DNA of 64,000 nt from an uncultured Clostridia bacterium (GCA_946184295.1 CAMHEZ010000004.1:29531-93530); one strand, 5' to 3'; counted from the stretch's first letter, positions 36,201 through 44,072 are shown. Notes: generated by a model not told the origin, from the letters alone. Made by a program: numbers and translations.

Positions 36201-36300
36201 CGACAATGTGGAATGCTACAAGTTTATGGAATATGTACTCACCTTCAACAAGGATGATTCCTACTATATCCAGAGCGTGCGCAACTATGTCGATGATTGA
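33271..36300 (+). CDS. Large single-span membrane protein with long disordered cytoplasmic region
   Basis: A 1009-residue protein I do not recognise. Residues 1-40 are Asn/Lys/Arg-rich and 40-300 are Ala/Ser/Pro/Gln-rich and basic. Residues 300-790 are very acidic, with EEAEAVQAAVADESEES-like runs. One membrane helix is at about 797-820 (VSAFIGGVAILFAVMILVSALG) after a RARRR stop. The last ~190 residues form a folded-looking outer domain (FNNIGSTNERKAEYSSFIAP to the end). This gives a type II topology with a ~790-residue cytoplasmic part. GTG 33271 follows GGGGGGA. It is 39 bases after proA, possibly co-transcribed. Confidence 0.75.
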   Translation: MASNNSYHPNNQPRRKRNKKPVKRYSEEYSNRPNPYTGYSSDGNYHPGAKKRSMNEPSPVNPTVTSAGSGSAPRYDYSRAAMTDAVWPPANAGRSQPAAKPVSPAAGRFAESVPSAGGYPPLENRPLQQTPSARAQENTPSRDMAELAETAARLEGRGSPGQAEADGSPYRTGGSHRRKNINKQEMEQARRAKMEAKRAAVDKIARGVAAHSASEQMNDAVVRTPEAMESMAKSKKNAQRAKNTQQHVQKAPGAQSTRNQQKRQTQMPKQSVVKPNPAEAAKPVGVNWDEFYDAAFPPKAQESAMKEADSNAKIAPSGNNTDGKRTESKKETVKFEEVSSQNAPMTVKPVMLGEDDALPYDLIAEENAREAEEARAAQEAEAVQAAVADESEESMTDEDAYVNPPLEPADLIPVLDFGKPEVPAEEEAEQIAKTAEAVDEMPDETAAFESAAEQVNASEKAVDDTRSEGQTDGFAFGGEGWHEIMPPIVEAEEVSQTVNHDTAGNDDSVSLLSQRLLESYMAIEDAPLEYMPEDSDNSVEAPVSDTEITGEAVDLNQFFTPAQDETSVEVEVETPPVEEEVTLDASAIEEAVDSVAKVEIDIAEIADEVFAETNVSGDAVTDEAAPVSGEDAVKEKLEKMVEVAELADVLRQESDDTDVTPAEEEPAVEQVDIFSVLPPSERPDGTQEAVFVSSEDEVIKQYQPRVKPQKDENVFESVLIVDDSRSVVDNDAARKQDDMQFLHSAAVQNPTAVFKLPEGPIVLPTDIDDADFQEQWLDEDEDGDGMAKRTKRARRRVSAFIGGVAILFAVMILVSALGTVITGFNNIGSTNERKAEYSSFIAPVVLNDPAPFETLDKADNQMLLESAIWRVLTLAKEDPNTEFTYDATDKIVIPADQVAQAGRELFGSEVELNMNVLSESDGSAIYYYDSIDNSFHISVREMLGPAPVITKMAQKSDYVSLVVGYVLQDEIDTTSSNDNVECYKFMEYVLTFNKDDSYYIQSVRNYVDD

Positions 36301-36322
36301 CGTGTGATGATATAAAACAAAA

Positions 36323-36357
36323 GAGCCGATAGGCCAGAAGGTTTGTCGGCTTTTTTT
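36323..36357 (+). terminator. Intrinsic terminator after the 1009-residue gene
   Basis: AGCCGATAGGCC / GGTTTGTCGGCT stem-loop followed by TTTTTTTAA. Confidence 0.85.
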
Positions 36358-36425
36358 AATGGTTTGGGTGGGTACAACAGAGAAACCCCTTGGTTTGGAT
36401 TTCCATGGAATCAAGGGAAAACCTA

Positions 36426-36454
36426 TTGCAAACCCGCGCATGGTTTGATATAAT
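36426..36454 (+). promoter_or_regulatory. Promoter of the Rpn-like nuclease gene
   Basis: TTGCAA (36426-36431), a 17-base spacer and TATAAT (36449-36454), 30 bases before the start codon. Confidence 0.75.
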
Positions 36455-36483
36455 AAAGATGTAGATGGAAGGGGTGATTGCCG

Positions 36484-37467
36484 ATGAGCGAGAAGGATAG
36501 ACTGACTAAACAATTCATGAGCCGTCCGGAGGTGTTTGCCGACGCATTTAATTATTTGATTTACGACGGTGAGCCAGTGATTCGGGCCAGTGACCTGCGG
36601 GAATTGGATACGGCGTCGATTGCGGTGACTTATTCGGGTGATCGTAAGCATTCTGTGCAGAAAGTCCGATATGTCATGAAAGAATGGATTTGCATGACGG
36701 ACGACAAAGCCACCTATCTGATATTTGGGGTCGAAAATCAAAGCAATATTCATTATGCCATGCCGGTGCGCAATATGCTGTATGACGCAATTCAGTACGA
36801 GAATCAAGTGAAGCGCACCGAGCGGACAGACGGATCGGCGGTTAATGATGAATCGGGAGAATATTTGTCCCATTTTGGAAAGCATAACAGATTGAAGCCG
36901 GTTATTACATTGGACATCTATTTTGGGGATAAAGAGTGGGACGCACCCACCAGCTTGTATGAGATGTTTGATGACATCGAGCCAAGGATTCGACGATTTG
37001 CGGCAGATTACAGAATTAATCTGATTTGTCCCCTGACGATGGAACGGGAAAAGCTGGTCAATCTGACATCAGATTTCAAGCAGGCGATGACGTTTCTTAA
37101 CGCTGTCAACGATGAAGAGCTGATGAGCCGGATTATGAGAGAAGATAAAGCCTTTCACGGAATGAAACGGGATACCGCCTTCATGCTCAAAGCGGTGGCG
37201 GGTTTGGATTTTCCCATTGACGAAAAGGAGGAAACGGTCGATATGTGTGTGGCAATACAAAATATGATGGACAAAAGCGAGCGCAAGGGCATTGTCATAG
37301 GTCGCGCCGAGGGTCGCGCCGAGGGTCGCGCTGAGGGTCGCATCGAGGGTGCGATTGCAGTTCTTCGTTCTATAGGATTGTCCGATGAGGTCATCGGGGA
37401 GAAGATACAATCGCAGTTTGCCCTTAGCGCTGATGAAGCCGCCACCTATCTGGCAGAAATACAATAG
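36484..37467 (+). CDS. Rpn-family PD-(D/E)XK nuclease-like protein
   Basis: A 327-residue protein of the recombination-promoting nuclease / transposase-like group common in gut Clostridia. The N-terminal KQFMSRPEVFADAFNYLIYDG and the core TYLIFGVENQSNIHYAMPVR (with the E-x-Q active-site strand) match the family. RNMLYDAIQY follows. The family cuts DNA and is linked to recA-independent recombination. Four tandem 12-base repeats (37300-37347) encode GRAE-GRAE-GRAE-GRIE near the C terminus. ATG 36484 is preferred over TTG 36478; AAGGGGTG is upstream. Confidence 0.8.
   Translation: MSEKDRLTKQFMSRPEVFADAFNYLIYDGEPVIRASDLRELDTASIAVTYSGDRKHSVQKVRYVMKEWICMTDDKATYLIFGVENQSNIHYAMPVRNMLYDAIQYENQVKRTERTDGSAVNDESGEYLSHFGKHNRLKPVITLDIYFGDKEWDAPTSLYEMFDDIEPRIRRFAADYRINLICPLTMEREKLVNLTSDFKQAMTFLNAVNDEELMSRIMREDKAFHGMKRDTAFMLKAVAGLDFPIDEKEETVDMCVAIQNMMDKSERKGIVIGRAEGRAEGRAEGRIEGAIAVLRSIGLSDEVIGEKIQSQFALSADEAATYLAEIQ
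37300..37347 (+). repeat. Four 12-base tandem repeats inside the Rpn-like gene
   Basis: GGTCGCGCCGAG is repeated four times, the third with one change (GCTGAG) and the fourth GGTCGCATCGAG. Copy-number change would keep frame and alter the length of the GRAE run. Confidence 0.9.
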
Positions 37468-37500
37468 ATGACCTATCACGGCAAATTATATCCAAATAAA

Positions 37501-37537
37501 AAGCGCGGAGGACTGCATGAATCAATCCTTCGCGCTT
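37501..37537. terminator. Bidirectional terminator between Rpn-like gene and pnt operon
   Basis: AAGCGCGGAGGA / TCCTTCGCGCTT is a 12-bp stem with a 13-base loop. A/T-rich flanks lie on both sides: AATAAA to the left gives a T-run for the minus strand, CTGTTGTTTG is weaker for the plus strand. Confidence 0.65.
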
Positions 37538-37590
37538 CTGTTGTTTGTGTCAGGCTACATGGAAATCAATTTTTTGGGAGCCTTTTTCGC

Positions 37591-37695
37591 ATTCGCCTGA
37601 CATCATCATTCATCTTAGCGGTTTTTGCTCGGTAAGGCGCTGCCTTGCCTTGTGGGACGCTGTCCCACTCCCTGGACTCCCACGCTTCGCTTAAT
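37591..37695 (-). repeat. Dispersed multi-hairpin repeat, copy 7 (minus, short)
   Basis: On the minus strand it starts 13 bases after the pntB stop: AATTAAGCGAAGCGTGGGAG, then a GTGGGACAGCGTCCCAC hairpin and GGCAAGGCAGCGCCTTACC. It ends with the tail GAGCAAAAACC...GTCAGGCGAAT. The CAAGGGC module is missing, making this the shortest copy (~105 bases). Confidence 0.78.
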
Positions 37696-37708
37696 TATGA
37701 CAGTTTCA

Positions 37709-39148
37709 TCAGCCCTCGTCAAATTCGCTGACCAGCGAAGAGACGGTCTGCTTGGCGTCGCCGTAGATCATGACCGTGTTGTCGTTGGTGAAGAGCGGGT
37801 TTTCAATGCCGGAGAAGCCGGTGCCCTTGCCGCGCTTGAGCACGAAGACCGTGCGGGCTTCAAAGGCGTTGATAATGGGCATACCGTAGAGCGGCGAGGT
37901 CTCGTCGTCCACTGCGGAGGGGTTGACAACGTCGTTCGCGCCGATGACGATGGCGACGTCGGTGTTGGACATCTGGGGATTCATCTCATCTGCCGTCTTG
38001 AGCTGTTCATAGGGAACATTGGCTTCGGCGAGCAGTACGTTCATATGGCCGGGCATTCTGCCTGCCACGGGGTGAATGGCGAAGTTGACTTCCGCGCCGT
38101 TCTCCTCGAGCTTGTCGGCCAGTTCCTTGACGGCGTGCTGTGCCTGTGCCACGGCCATGCCGTAGCCGGGAATGAAGACCACCGAGCTGGCAGCTTCAAG
38201 AATGAGGTAGGCGTCTTCCACGGACATGGACTTGGGTTCCTTGCCGCTGCCATCGCCCTTCTTGGAGGACTTGGCGCCGAAGCTGCCGAAGAGCAGGCTG
38301 TAAAGCGTGCGGTTCATGGCCTTGCACATGATCAGGGTCAGAATCAGACCGGAGGTACCGACCAGACAGCCGGAGACGACCAGCACGGAGTTGGCAATCG
38401 CCAGACCCGCAAAGGCTGCCGCCAGACCGGAGAAAGCGTTCAGGAGGGAAATGATAACCGGCATATCGCCGCCGCCGATGGTGACGACCATGGTGAGACC
38501 GAGGATGAGATAGGTCACGGTCACCAGCACGATACCGGTGAGAGCGAGCTGCGTGTCTGCGCCGCTGAAGGCATACAGACCGATGCCGACCAGACCCGCA
38601 ATCGCGAGAATGGCGTTGATGTAGTTCTTGGCGGGGATAGCGACCGACTTCTTGAACATCTTGCCGGAGAGCTTGCCCCATGCCACGACGGAACCGGTGA
38701 AGGCAATCGCGCCGATGGCGATGGTCAGACCCAAGGTCACGCCCGTGAAGGGATCCACTTTAGTGGTGGTGTCGTGGGTGTCGTTGAGGTATTGCGTGAG
38801 AGCGACCAGCAGCGAGGACAGACCGCCGAAGCCGTTGAACAGCGCAACGAGCTGGGGCATACCGGTCATTTCGACCTTCTGCGACCACACCGCGCCGATG
38901 ATGGCACCGATGGCGACGGCCGCGATGACGTAAACATAACCGTTGGTGAAGGGATTGGCGGTAAAGGAGCCGACCACTTCCTTTTCGGCGAGCACGGTGA
39001 CAACCGCGATCATCATACCGACGGAGGAGAGGAGGTTGCCCTTGCGCGCGGTGTCGGCCTTACCCAGCAGCTTGATGCCACGGATAAAGAGAACAGAGGC
39101 GACCATATAGAGCACCGTGATGATAACACTGGAAAGCTGCGTATTCAT
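37709..39148 (-). CDS. pntB: NAD(P) transhydrogenase beta subunit
   Basis: A 479-residue subunit of the proton-driven transhydrogenase, which moves hydride between NADH and NADP+. The N-terminal ~270 residues hold about nine membrane helices. The NADP-binding dIII domain at the C terminus contains VFIPGYGMAVAQAQHAV, HPVAGRMPGHMNVLLAEANVPY, VIGANDVVNPSA and the KRGKGTGFSGIENPLF segment. Its start overlaps the stop of the small alpha-2 gene. Last gene of a three-gene minus-strand operon. Confidence 0.95.
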   Translation of the reverse strand: MNTQLSSVIITVLYMVASVLFIRGIKLLGKADTARKGNLLSSVGMMIAVVTVLAEKEVVGSFTANPFTNGYVYVIAAVAIGAIIGAVWSQKVEMTGMPQLVALFNGFGGLSSLLVALTQYLNDTHDTTTKVDPFTGVTLGLTIAIGAIAFTGSVVAWGKLSGKMFKKSVAIPAKNYINAILAIAGLVGIGLYAFSGADTQLALTGIVLVTVTYLILGLTMVVTIGGGDMPVIISLLNAFSGLAAAFAGLAIANSVLVVSGCLVGTSGLILTLIMCKAMNRTLYSLLFGSFGAKSSKKGDGSGKEPKSMSVEDAYLILEAASSVVFIPGYGMAVAQAQHAVKELADKLEENGAEVNFAIHPVAGRMPGHMNVLLAEANVPYEQLKTADEMNPQMSNTDVAIVIGANDVVNPSAVDDETSPLYGMPIINAFEARTVFVLKRGKGTGFSGIENPLFTNDNTVMIYGDAKQTVSSLVSEFDEG

Positions 39149-39462
39149 TATTTGTTTTTGTCCTCCTTCTTCTTGAACATGCCGAGCATACGGTCAGTGA
39201 CCAGATAGCCGCCGACCACGTTGATGGTAGCAAATACGACGGCGAGGAAGCCGAAGAGCGTCGCGACCCAGCCCTGGCCGATGTGGACGGCGATGGCGGT
39301 CGCGGAGATCGCGCCGACGATGGTGATGCCGGAAATCGCGTTGGTACCGGACATCAGCGGGGTGTGCAGCTGAGAGGGAACCTTTGAGATCAGTTCCACG
39401 CCCAGGAAGCCTGCGATAACGAAAACAAAAATCAAAAGCATGATTTCGCCGATGGTGGCCAT
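39148..39462 (-). CDS. pntAB: NAD(P) transhydrogenase alpha-2 (membrane) subunit
   Basis: A 104-residue membrane protein with three to four helices (IMLLIFVFVIAGFLGVELIS, AISGITIVGAISATAIAVHI and WVATLFGFLAVVFATINVVG). It matches the C-terminal membrane part of E. coli PntA, which is a separate gene in split transhydrogenases. It completes the proton channel together with PntB. The C-terminal KKKEDKNK tail is cytoplasmic. Spacing to both neighbours is 0-3 bases. Confidence 0.92.
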   Translation of the reverse strand: MATIGEIMLLIFVFVIAGFLGVELISKVPSQLHTPLMSGTNAISGITIVGAISATAIAVHIGQGWVATLFGFLAVVFATINVVGGYLVTDRMLGMFKKKEDKNK

Positions 39463-39465
39463 GGT

Positions 39466-40593
39466 TTAGTCCTCCTTAAAACGTTCGTGAATGATCTTGC
39501 CGTTCTGGGTGAGCAGACAGCCCTTCATGATCTCGTCGCCGAGATTGACCTCAAATTCGCCCGCTTCCTTGTTGTAGAAGTGCGTGAGGAAGGCGGTGAA
39601 GTTGCCGGAGAGCATCTTGGACGCGTCATAGGGAACCTGTCTTTCGAGCAGGTCGCCGGACATGATGATGACGCCGTTGTCGGTCACAACTTCTTCAAAC
39701 AGCTTGGAGCCTTCGACGTTGCCGCCGGTGGAGCAAGCCATATCCACGACCACCGAGCCGGGCTGCATTCTGTCGAGCACATCCTTGCCGATGAGGCGGG
39801 GGGCCTTGCGGCCGAAGACCTTGGCGGTGGTGATGACGATGTTGGAGCGCTCGCAGACCTTGGCCTGCGCTTCGCGCTGCTTGGCGATCTGTTCGGGGGT
39901 CAGCTCCTTGGCGTAGCCCTGATCGGTCTGGCCCATCTCGCCGAGGTCGATTTTGACAAAGCTCGCGCCGAGCGACTTGACCTGCTCCTCAACGACCGGA
40001 CGGGTGTCGAACGCGTCCACTCTCGCGCCGAGACGCTTGGCGGTCGCGATAGCCTGCAAGCCGGCAACGCCGACGCCGATGACAAACACTCTGGCGGGGT
40101 TGATGGTGCCTGACGGGGTGACCATCATGGGCAGAATTTTGGGCAGACGGGCGGCCGCGTTGACGACTGCCACATAGCCTGCAAGGGATGTCTGGGAGGA
40201 CTGGACGTCCATCTTCTGCGCGAGGGTGGTTCTGGGAATCATTTCCAGAGAAACCGCCTGAATGCCCTTGTCGGCAAACTCGTGCAGCAGCTTCTTCTCG
40301 TTGAAGGGATCGAGGTAGCTTAGGTGCAGCGTGCCGACCTTGAGGCCGTCGGCGTTCTCGGGCTTCATAATGCGCAGCACGATCTCGCTGTCGGCGTAGC
40401 CGTCCTGCTCATTCCTGATGATTTCGGCACCGGCCTTTTTGTACGCCTCGTCAGTGAAACCGCTCTTGCGGCCCGCGCCGCTCACGACCTTGAAGGAAAA
40501 GCCCATGGCCACGAGCTTCTTGATGTCGTCGGGAACCAGCGGAACGCGTGTTTCACGCGGGTCCTTTTCACGACAAACCAGTACTTTTTTCAT
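39466..40593 (-). CDS. pntAA: NAD(P) transhydrogenase alpha-1 (NAD-binding) subunit
   Basis: A 375-residue dI subunit that binds NAD(H). It is related to alanine dehydrogenase: EKDPRETRVPLVPDD at the N terminus, GAGRKSGFTDEAYKKAGA, and the RQDR-loop-like MDVQSSQTSLAGY. The Rossmann motif is VFVIGVGVAGLQAIATAKRL, and VVDMACSTGGNVEGS follows. AAAGGAG lies 9 bases before the ATG. It is first in the operon pntAA-pntAB-pntB. Confidence 0.95.
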   Translation of the reverse strand: MKKVLVCREKDPRETRVPLVPDDIKKLVAMGFSFKVVSGAGRKSGFTDEAYKKAGAEIIRNEQDGYADSEIVLRIMKPENADGLKVGTLHLSYLDPFNEKKLLHEFADKGIQAVSLEMIPRTTLAQKMDVQSSQTSLAGYVAVVNAAARLPKILPMMVTPSGTINPARVFVIGVGVAGLQAIATAKRLGARVDAFDTRPVVEEQVKSLGASFVKIDLGEMGQTDQGYAKELTPEQIAKQREAQAKVCERSNIVITTAKVFGRKAPRLIGKDVLDRMQPGSVVVDMACSTGGNVEGSKLFEEVVTDNGVIIMSGDLLERQVPYDASKMLSGNFTAFLTHFYNKEAGEFEVNLGDEIMKGCLLTQNGKIIHERFKED

Positions 40594-40623
40594 GAATCAT
40601 GCTCCTTTCGGATGATAGACGAC

Positions 40624-40651
40624 AAAAAAGTAAACCCCCGCATGATCGGGG
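40624..40651 (-). terminator. Possible attenuator hairpin in the pnt leader
   Basis: On the minus strand CCCCGATCATGCGGGG is followed by GTTTACTTTTTTG, a terminator-like shape between the pnt promoter and pntAA. A second hairpin (ACGGC-TTTCGC-GCCGT) lies just 5' of it. If used, it would make pnt expression conditional. The controlling signal is not evident. Confidence 0.4.
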
Positions 40652-40713
40652 CGCATTGCCCGCGCACGGCGCGAAAGCCGTCCGGGAGCGATTTACAAGA
40701 TTGTCACCCTCGA

Positions 40714-40742
40714 ATTTTACCATATTTTCGATATGATGTCAA
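40714..40742 (-). promoter_or_regulatory. pnt operon promoter
   Basis: On the minus strand TTGACA (40742-40737), a 17-base spacer and TAAAAT (40719-40714), giving a ~115-base leader. It shares the 484-base divergent gap with the glmM promoter; between them (40743-40978) I see only A/T-rich sequence and no gene. Confidence 0.7.
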
Positions 40743-40978
40743 CAGAAACGCTTCATAAATTATGCAATAAATATCTCCAAACATTTCAAAAATACCGGTA
40801 TAATTTTGCATAAATCGGCAAATCGACCGAACAAAGCGGAATTTTCAAAAGGAAATCATTCATTTTTATGCGGATCGTGAAATCATGAGGAACGTGTGGG
40901 GCGGAGCACATGCCGCATCAAATTCTTTGCACCGTCAAGCGTCATTTTTGAACTTTTTTCTGAAAGTTCAAATAGGGG

Positions 40979-41007
40979 TTGTCGAAAGAAAAGACATGTG
41001 TTATAAT
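40979..41007 (+). promoter_or_regulatory. glmM promoter
   Basis: TTGTCG (40979-40984), a 17-base spacer and TATAAT (41002-41007), 71 bases before the glmM start. Confidence 0.7.
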
Positions 41008-41077
41008 ATACGGATACACAACCGATGGTTATTTTTTGTGTCTGTATCATATTATTTTTATTTTGGAGGTTATGACA

Positions 41078-42430
41078 ATGGGTAGATTATTCGGAACCGA
41101 CGGCGCGAGAGGCGTTGCCAATACGGAACTGACTTGTGAACTTGCCATGCAGATCGGCCGCGCTGCCGCGCTGGTGCTGTCGGAGGACAACGGCGGCCGC
41201 CGTCCGGTCGTGATGATCGGCAGGGATACCCGCGCTTCGGGCGCGATGCTGGAAGGCGCACTGGTTGCGGGTCTTTGTTCGGTGGGTGCGGACGTGCTGC
41301 TGCTGGGGGTCGTACCGACGCCGGCGGTAGCTTACATGGTGGTCAGGCACGGCGCGGACGCGGGCATTATGATTTCCGCCTCCCACAATCCCTGTGAATA
41401 CAACGGTATCAAGATTTTTGCTTCGACCGGTTACAAACTGCCCGACGCGGTGGAAAACAAGATTGAAGCCATTGTGCTTGATCACGCCGAAGAAATTCCT
41501 GTTCCTACCGGCAGCGGCGTGGGCATGGTCAAACGCGTGAAAGACGCGGTGGACGAGTATGTCAAGCATGTGGCGGAGACGATTGATGTACGGCTCGACG
41601 GGCTGCGTCTGGCGCTCGACTGCGCCAACGGCAGCGCCTCCGCGACGGCGGAGAAACTCTTCAGCCGCCTCGGTGCGGACTGTACCATTTTCTCCTGCGA
41701 GCCGGACGGCGTGAACATCAACGACAACTGTGGCTCCACCCACATCGACCGTTTGCAGAAGATTGTTAAGGAAGGCACTTTTGACGCGGGCTTTGCCTTT
41801 GACGGCGACGCGGACAGATGCCTTGCCGTGGACAACAACGGCGCCCTCGTGGACGGCGACTACATTCTCGCGCTGATGGCGGAGGATATGAAGGAACGCG
41901 GCGTGCTGGCCGGTAACGCGGTGGTCGGCACGATTCTCACCAACATGGGCTTCCACAAGTTCTGCGCCGACCGCGGCATGGATTTTGTGGCCACCAAGGT
42001 GGGCGACCGCTATGTGCTGGAGGAAATGCTCAAGAAAGGCTATAACCTCGGCGGCGAGCAGTCGGGTCACGTGATTTTCCTCGACCACTGCACCACCGGC
42101 GACGGTCAGCTCACCGCCGTACAGATCAGCGGCCTGCTGGCTCGCAGCGGCAAGAAATTCAGCGAATTTACGGGTCTGGTCAAGCCCTTCCCGCAGACGA
42201 TGGTGAATGTGCGCGTAGCCGCCGACGGCAAGGAGCGGATGGAAGGCTGTCAGCCGCTCTGGGACGCGGTCGCGGCTGCCGAAGCCGAGATGGGCAGCAC
42301 GGGCAGAGTCATCGTGCGTCCTTCCGGCACCGAACCGCTGATCCGCGTGATGACCGAAGGGGAAAATGAAGCGCAGATTCTGCGTCTGGCCGACGAGCTG
42401 GCGGCAGTGGTGAAGGAGCAGTTAGGATAA
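41078..42430 (+). CDS. glmM: Phosphoglucosamine mutase
   Basis: A 450-residue alpha-D-phosphohexomutase that converts glucosamine-6-P to glucosamine-1-P for UDP-GlcNAc and peptidoglycan. MGRLFGTDGARGVAN opens it. The phosphoserine motif is ISASHNP with Ser102. The metal loop is FDGDADRC and the sugar-binding loop GGEQSGHV; the phosphate loop is VRPSGTEPLIRV. ATG 41078 sits 8 bases after GGAGG; an ATG two codons earlier is too close to the RBS. Confidence 0.96.
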   Translation: MGRLFGTDGARGVANTELTCELAMQIGRAAALVLSEDNGGRRPVVMIGRDTRASGAMLEGALVAGLCSVGADVLLLGVVPTPAVAYMVVRHGADAGIMISASHNPCEYNGIKIFASTGYKLPDAVENKIEAIVLDHAEEIPVPTGSGVGMVKRVKDAVDEYVKHVAETIDVRLDGLRLALDCANGSASATAEKLFSRLGADCTIFSCEPDGVNINDNCGSTHIDRLQKIVKEGTFDAGFAFDGDADRCLAVDNNGALVDGDYILALMAEDMKERGVLAGNAVVGTILTNMGFHKFCADRGMDFVATKVGDRYVLEEMLKKGYNLGGEQSGHVIFLDHCTTGDGQLTAVQISGLLARSGKKFSEFTGLVKPFPQTMVNVRVAADGKERMEGCQPLWDAVAAAEAEMGSTGRVIVRPSGTEPLIRVMTEGENEAQILRLADELAAVVKEQLG

Positions 42431-42494
42431 TCTTTCACGCATGAATTTTCCGTATTGACACGTTTTTACTTCTTTCAGGGGAATGATTTGATAC

Positions 42495-43871
42495 ATGAAG
42501 ATGTTCCGAAAAAACAAAATCTATCAAAAATACAGCCGCGCCATGGCGGTGTTTCTGCTGCTGGCCATGGGCTTTGTGTACTGTACCGGCATCACGGCTT
42601 TTGCGGCGGTTGACCTCGACGTCACCATTATTCCGCCGGCGGATACGGTGCAGAACGGACACTATTGCGATGTCGGTCTGCAAATGGTGACCAAGAGCGC
42701 CAATGGTTATGTGGAAATGGTCATCAATATCGAGTACGATGCGGATTTGCTGGCGCTGGCCTCGCCGGTCAACGACGAGGGCTACAAGGTGACCGGTTCC
42801 CGCGGACAGCTCACGCTGACCTATTTCGACCCGACCGGCACCAATACGCCCACGCCCATCGGCAACGACAAGACGATTACCATCCGTTTTGTCGTGCAGG
42901 AAAACGCGCCGGATACCACCACCAAGATCAAGGCCAAGATCGACCACGCCTACAACAACCGCGGCAAAAATGTCACGTGGACGCCCATTTATGACAAGGA
43001 GATTGAAATTATCCGTATCAATGAAAGCGTTTCTTCCGAGGCGGTTTCATCGGAGGAGGAATCTTCGCAGTTCGTCGTGGGCAAGAACGCCGGCACCGTG
43101 TCCCGTTCCTCGTCTGGCGCGGGCACCGGCGGCAAAGTGGCATCGGTCATTATCGGCGCGATGGTGGTGTTCGCTGCGGGTATGGCGGCCGGTTATATCA
43201 TGTGCATGAGAAGATACGAGGCGGCCGGTATGCCGCCTGCCTCTCCCGCTGTTTCAGGAACCCCCAGACCTAAGCGTCGGCAGAGCTATCGCGGCGACAG
43301 TGACATTCCTTATGACGACTATGACGGCAATGACAGTCGCGGGGAATACAAGAGCCGTTCGGCCAGACAGTCTCGCCCCAAGGACGATTATGAGGATTAT
43401 GATAACGACGACGGCTTCTACACCAAGGCCAAAGAGGAAATCCCCTTTGGAAATGATGACGATTATTTAAAATCCGCTCCCGTCGGTTCGGGCGCCAGCG
43501 GCAATTACCTCGACGCTTTCACCGTATCCGAACCGACTGAGCCGACAGGCTCCCGCAGTCTGAGCCCCGACGATTTCGGCCAGATCATTGATGGCAGCGG
43601 TGGATTTTCCGATGGCGGCGATGATGACGGAGACGATGACTATCCCATTCTCTTCATGACCCGCGAGGCCAACGGCACCTTCCGCCACACATCCGGCCCG
43701 CAGACCAAGCCGTCTTTCGGGAAACCTACTTTCGACGAGGAAGAGGATACCATTTTCGGCAAGTTCACAGAAAATGTGAACCGCAATACCGACGACGGTT
43801 ACGGTGGCCTTTCTTCTTCCGGCCGGCGCAGAGACCGCGACCGTTCCGAACGCTCCAGACGCAACCGGTAG
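42495..43871 (+). CDS. Cohesin-like extracellular domain on a type I membrane protein
   Basis: A 458-residue protein. The signal peptide is about 1-37 (MAVFLLLAMGFVYCTGITAFA). An extracellular domain (about 40-170) has the beta-rich pattern of cohesin folds: VEMVINIEYDADLLALASPV, TYFDPTG and ITIRFVVQENAP. A Ser/Glu linker leads to one membrane helix at about 216-236 (SVIIGAMVVFAAGMAAGYIM). A ~220-residue cytoplasmic tail rich in Asp, Tyr, Arg and Ser ends in RDRSERSRRNR. Cohesins bind dockerins or related partners; no dockerin gene is in the window. It follows glmM by 64 bases. Confidence 0.75.
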   Translation: MKMFRKNKIYQKYSRAMAVFLLLAMGFVYCTGITAFAAVDLDVTIIPPADTVQNGHYCDVGLQMVTKSANGYVEMVINIEYDADLLALASPVNDEGYKVTGSRGQLTLTYFDPTGTNTPTPIGNDKTITIRFVVQENAPDTTTKIKAKIDHAYNNRGKNVTWTPIYDKEIEIIRINESVSSEAVSSEEESSQFVVGKNAGTVSRSSSGAGTGGKVASVIIGAMVVFAAGMAAGYIMCMRRYEAAGMPPASPAVSGTPRPKRRQSYRGDSDIPYDDYDGNDSRGEYKSRSARQSRPKDDYEDYDNDDGFYTKAKEEIPFGNDDDYLKSAPVGSGASGNYLDAFTVSEPTEPTGSRSLSPDDFGQIIDGSGGFSDGGDDDGDDDYPILFMTREANGTFRHTSGPQTKPSFGKPTFDEEEDTIFGKFTENVNRNTDDGYGGLSSSGRRRDRDRSERSRRNR

Positions 43872-43884
43872 TCCAAGGAATGAA

Positions 43885-44027
43885 ACGAAGCGCGGGAGTC
43901 GAGGGGGACTGGTCCTCCTCGCAGGTCAAGGGCAGCGCCCTTGTGGGGAGTGGGGCAAAGCCCCACGAGGGAGGCTTTAGCCGACCGAGCAAAACGCGCT
44001 TGGATTGACAGTAAGGTCGGGCGAATC
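43885..44027 (+). repeat. Dispersed multi-hairpin repeat, copy 8
   Basis: Starts 13 bases after the cohesin-like gene. Left end ACGAAGCGCGGGAG pairs with AAACGCGCTTGG near the right end. Hairpins: GTCGAGGGGGACTGGTCCTCCTCG, CAAGGGCAGCGCCCTTG, GTGGGGCAAAGCCCCAC and GGCTTTAGCC. The tail is GTCGGGCGAATC. Confidence 0.82.
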
Positions 44028-44072
44028 CGATGAAAGCCCCCGACCGATCATGCAGAAAGGCGGTTTGACACG

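Noticed and set aside
37625..39208. 527-codon plus-strand ORF opposite pntB
   Set aside because: Antisense shadow; starts inside repeat copy 7 and its composition is that of reversed pntB codons.
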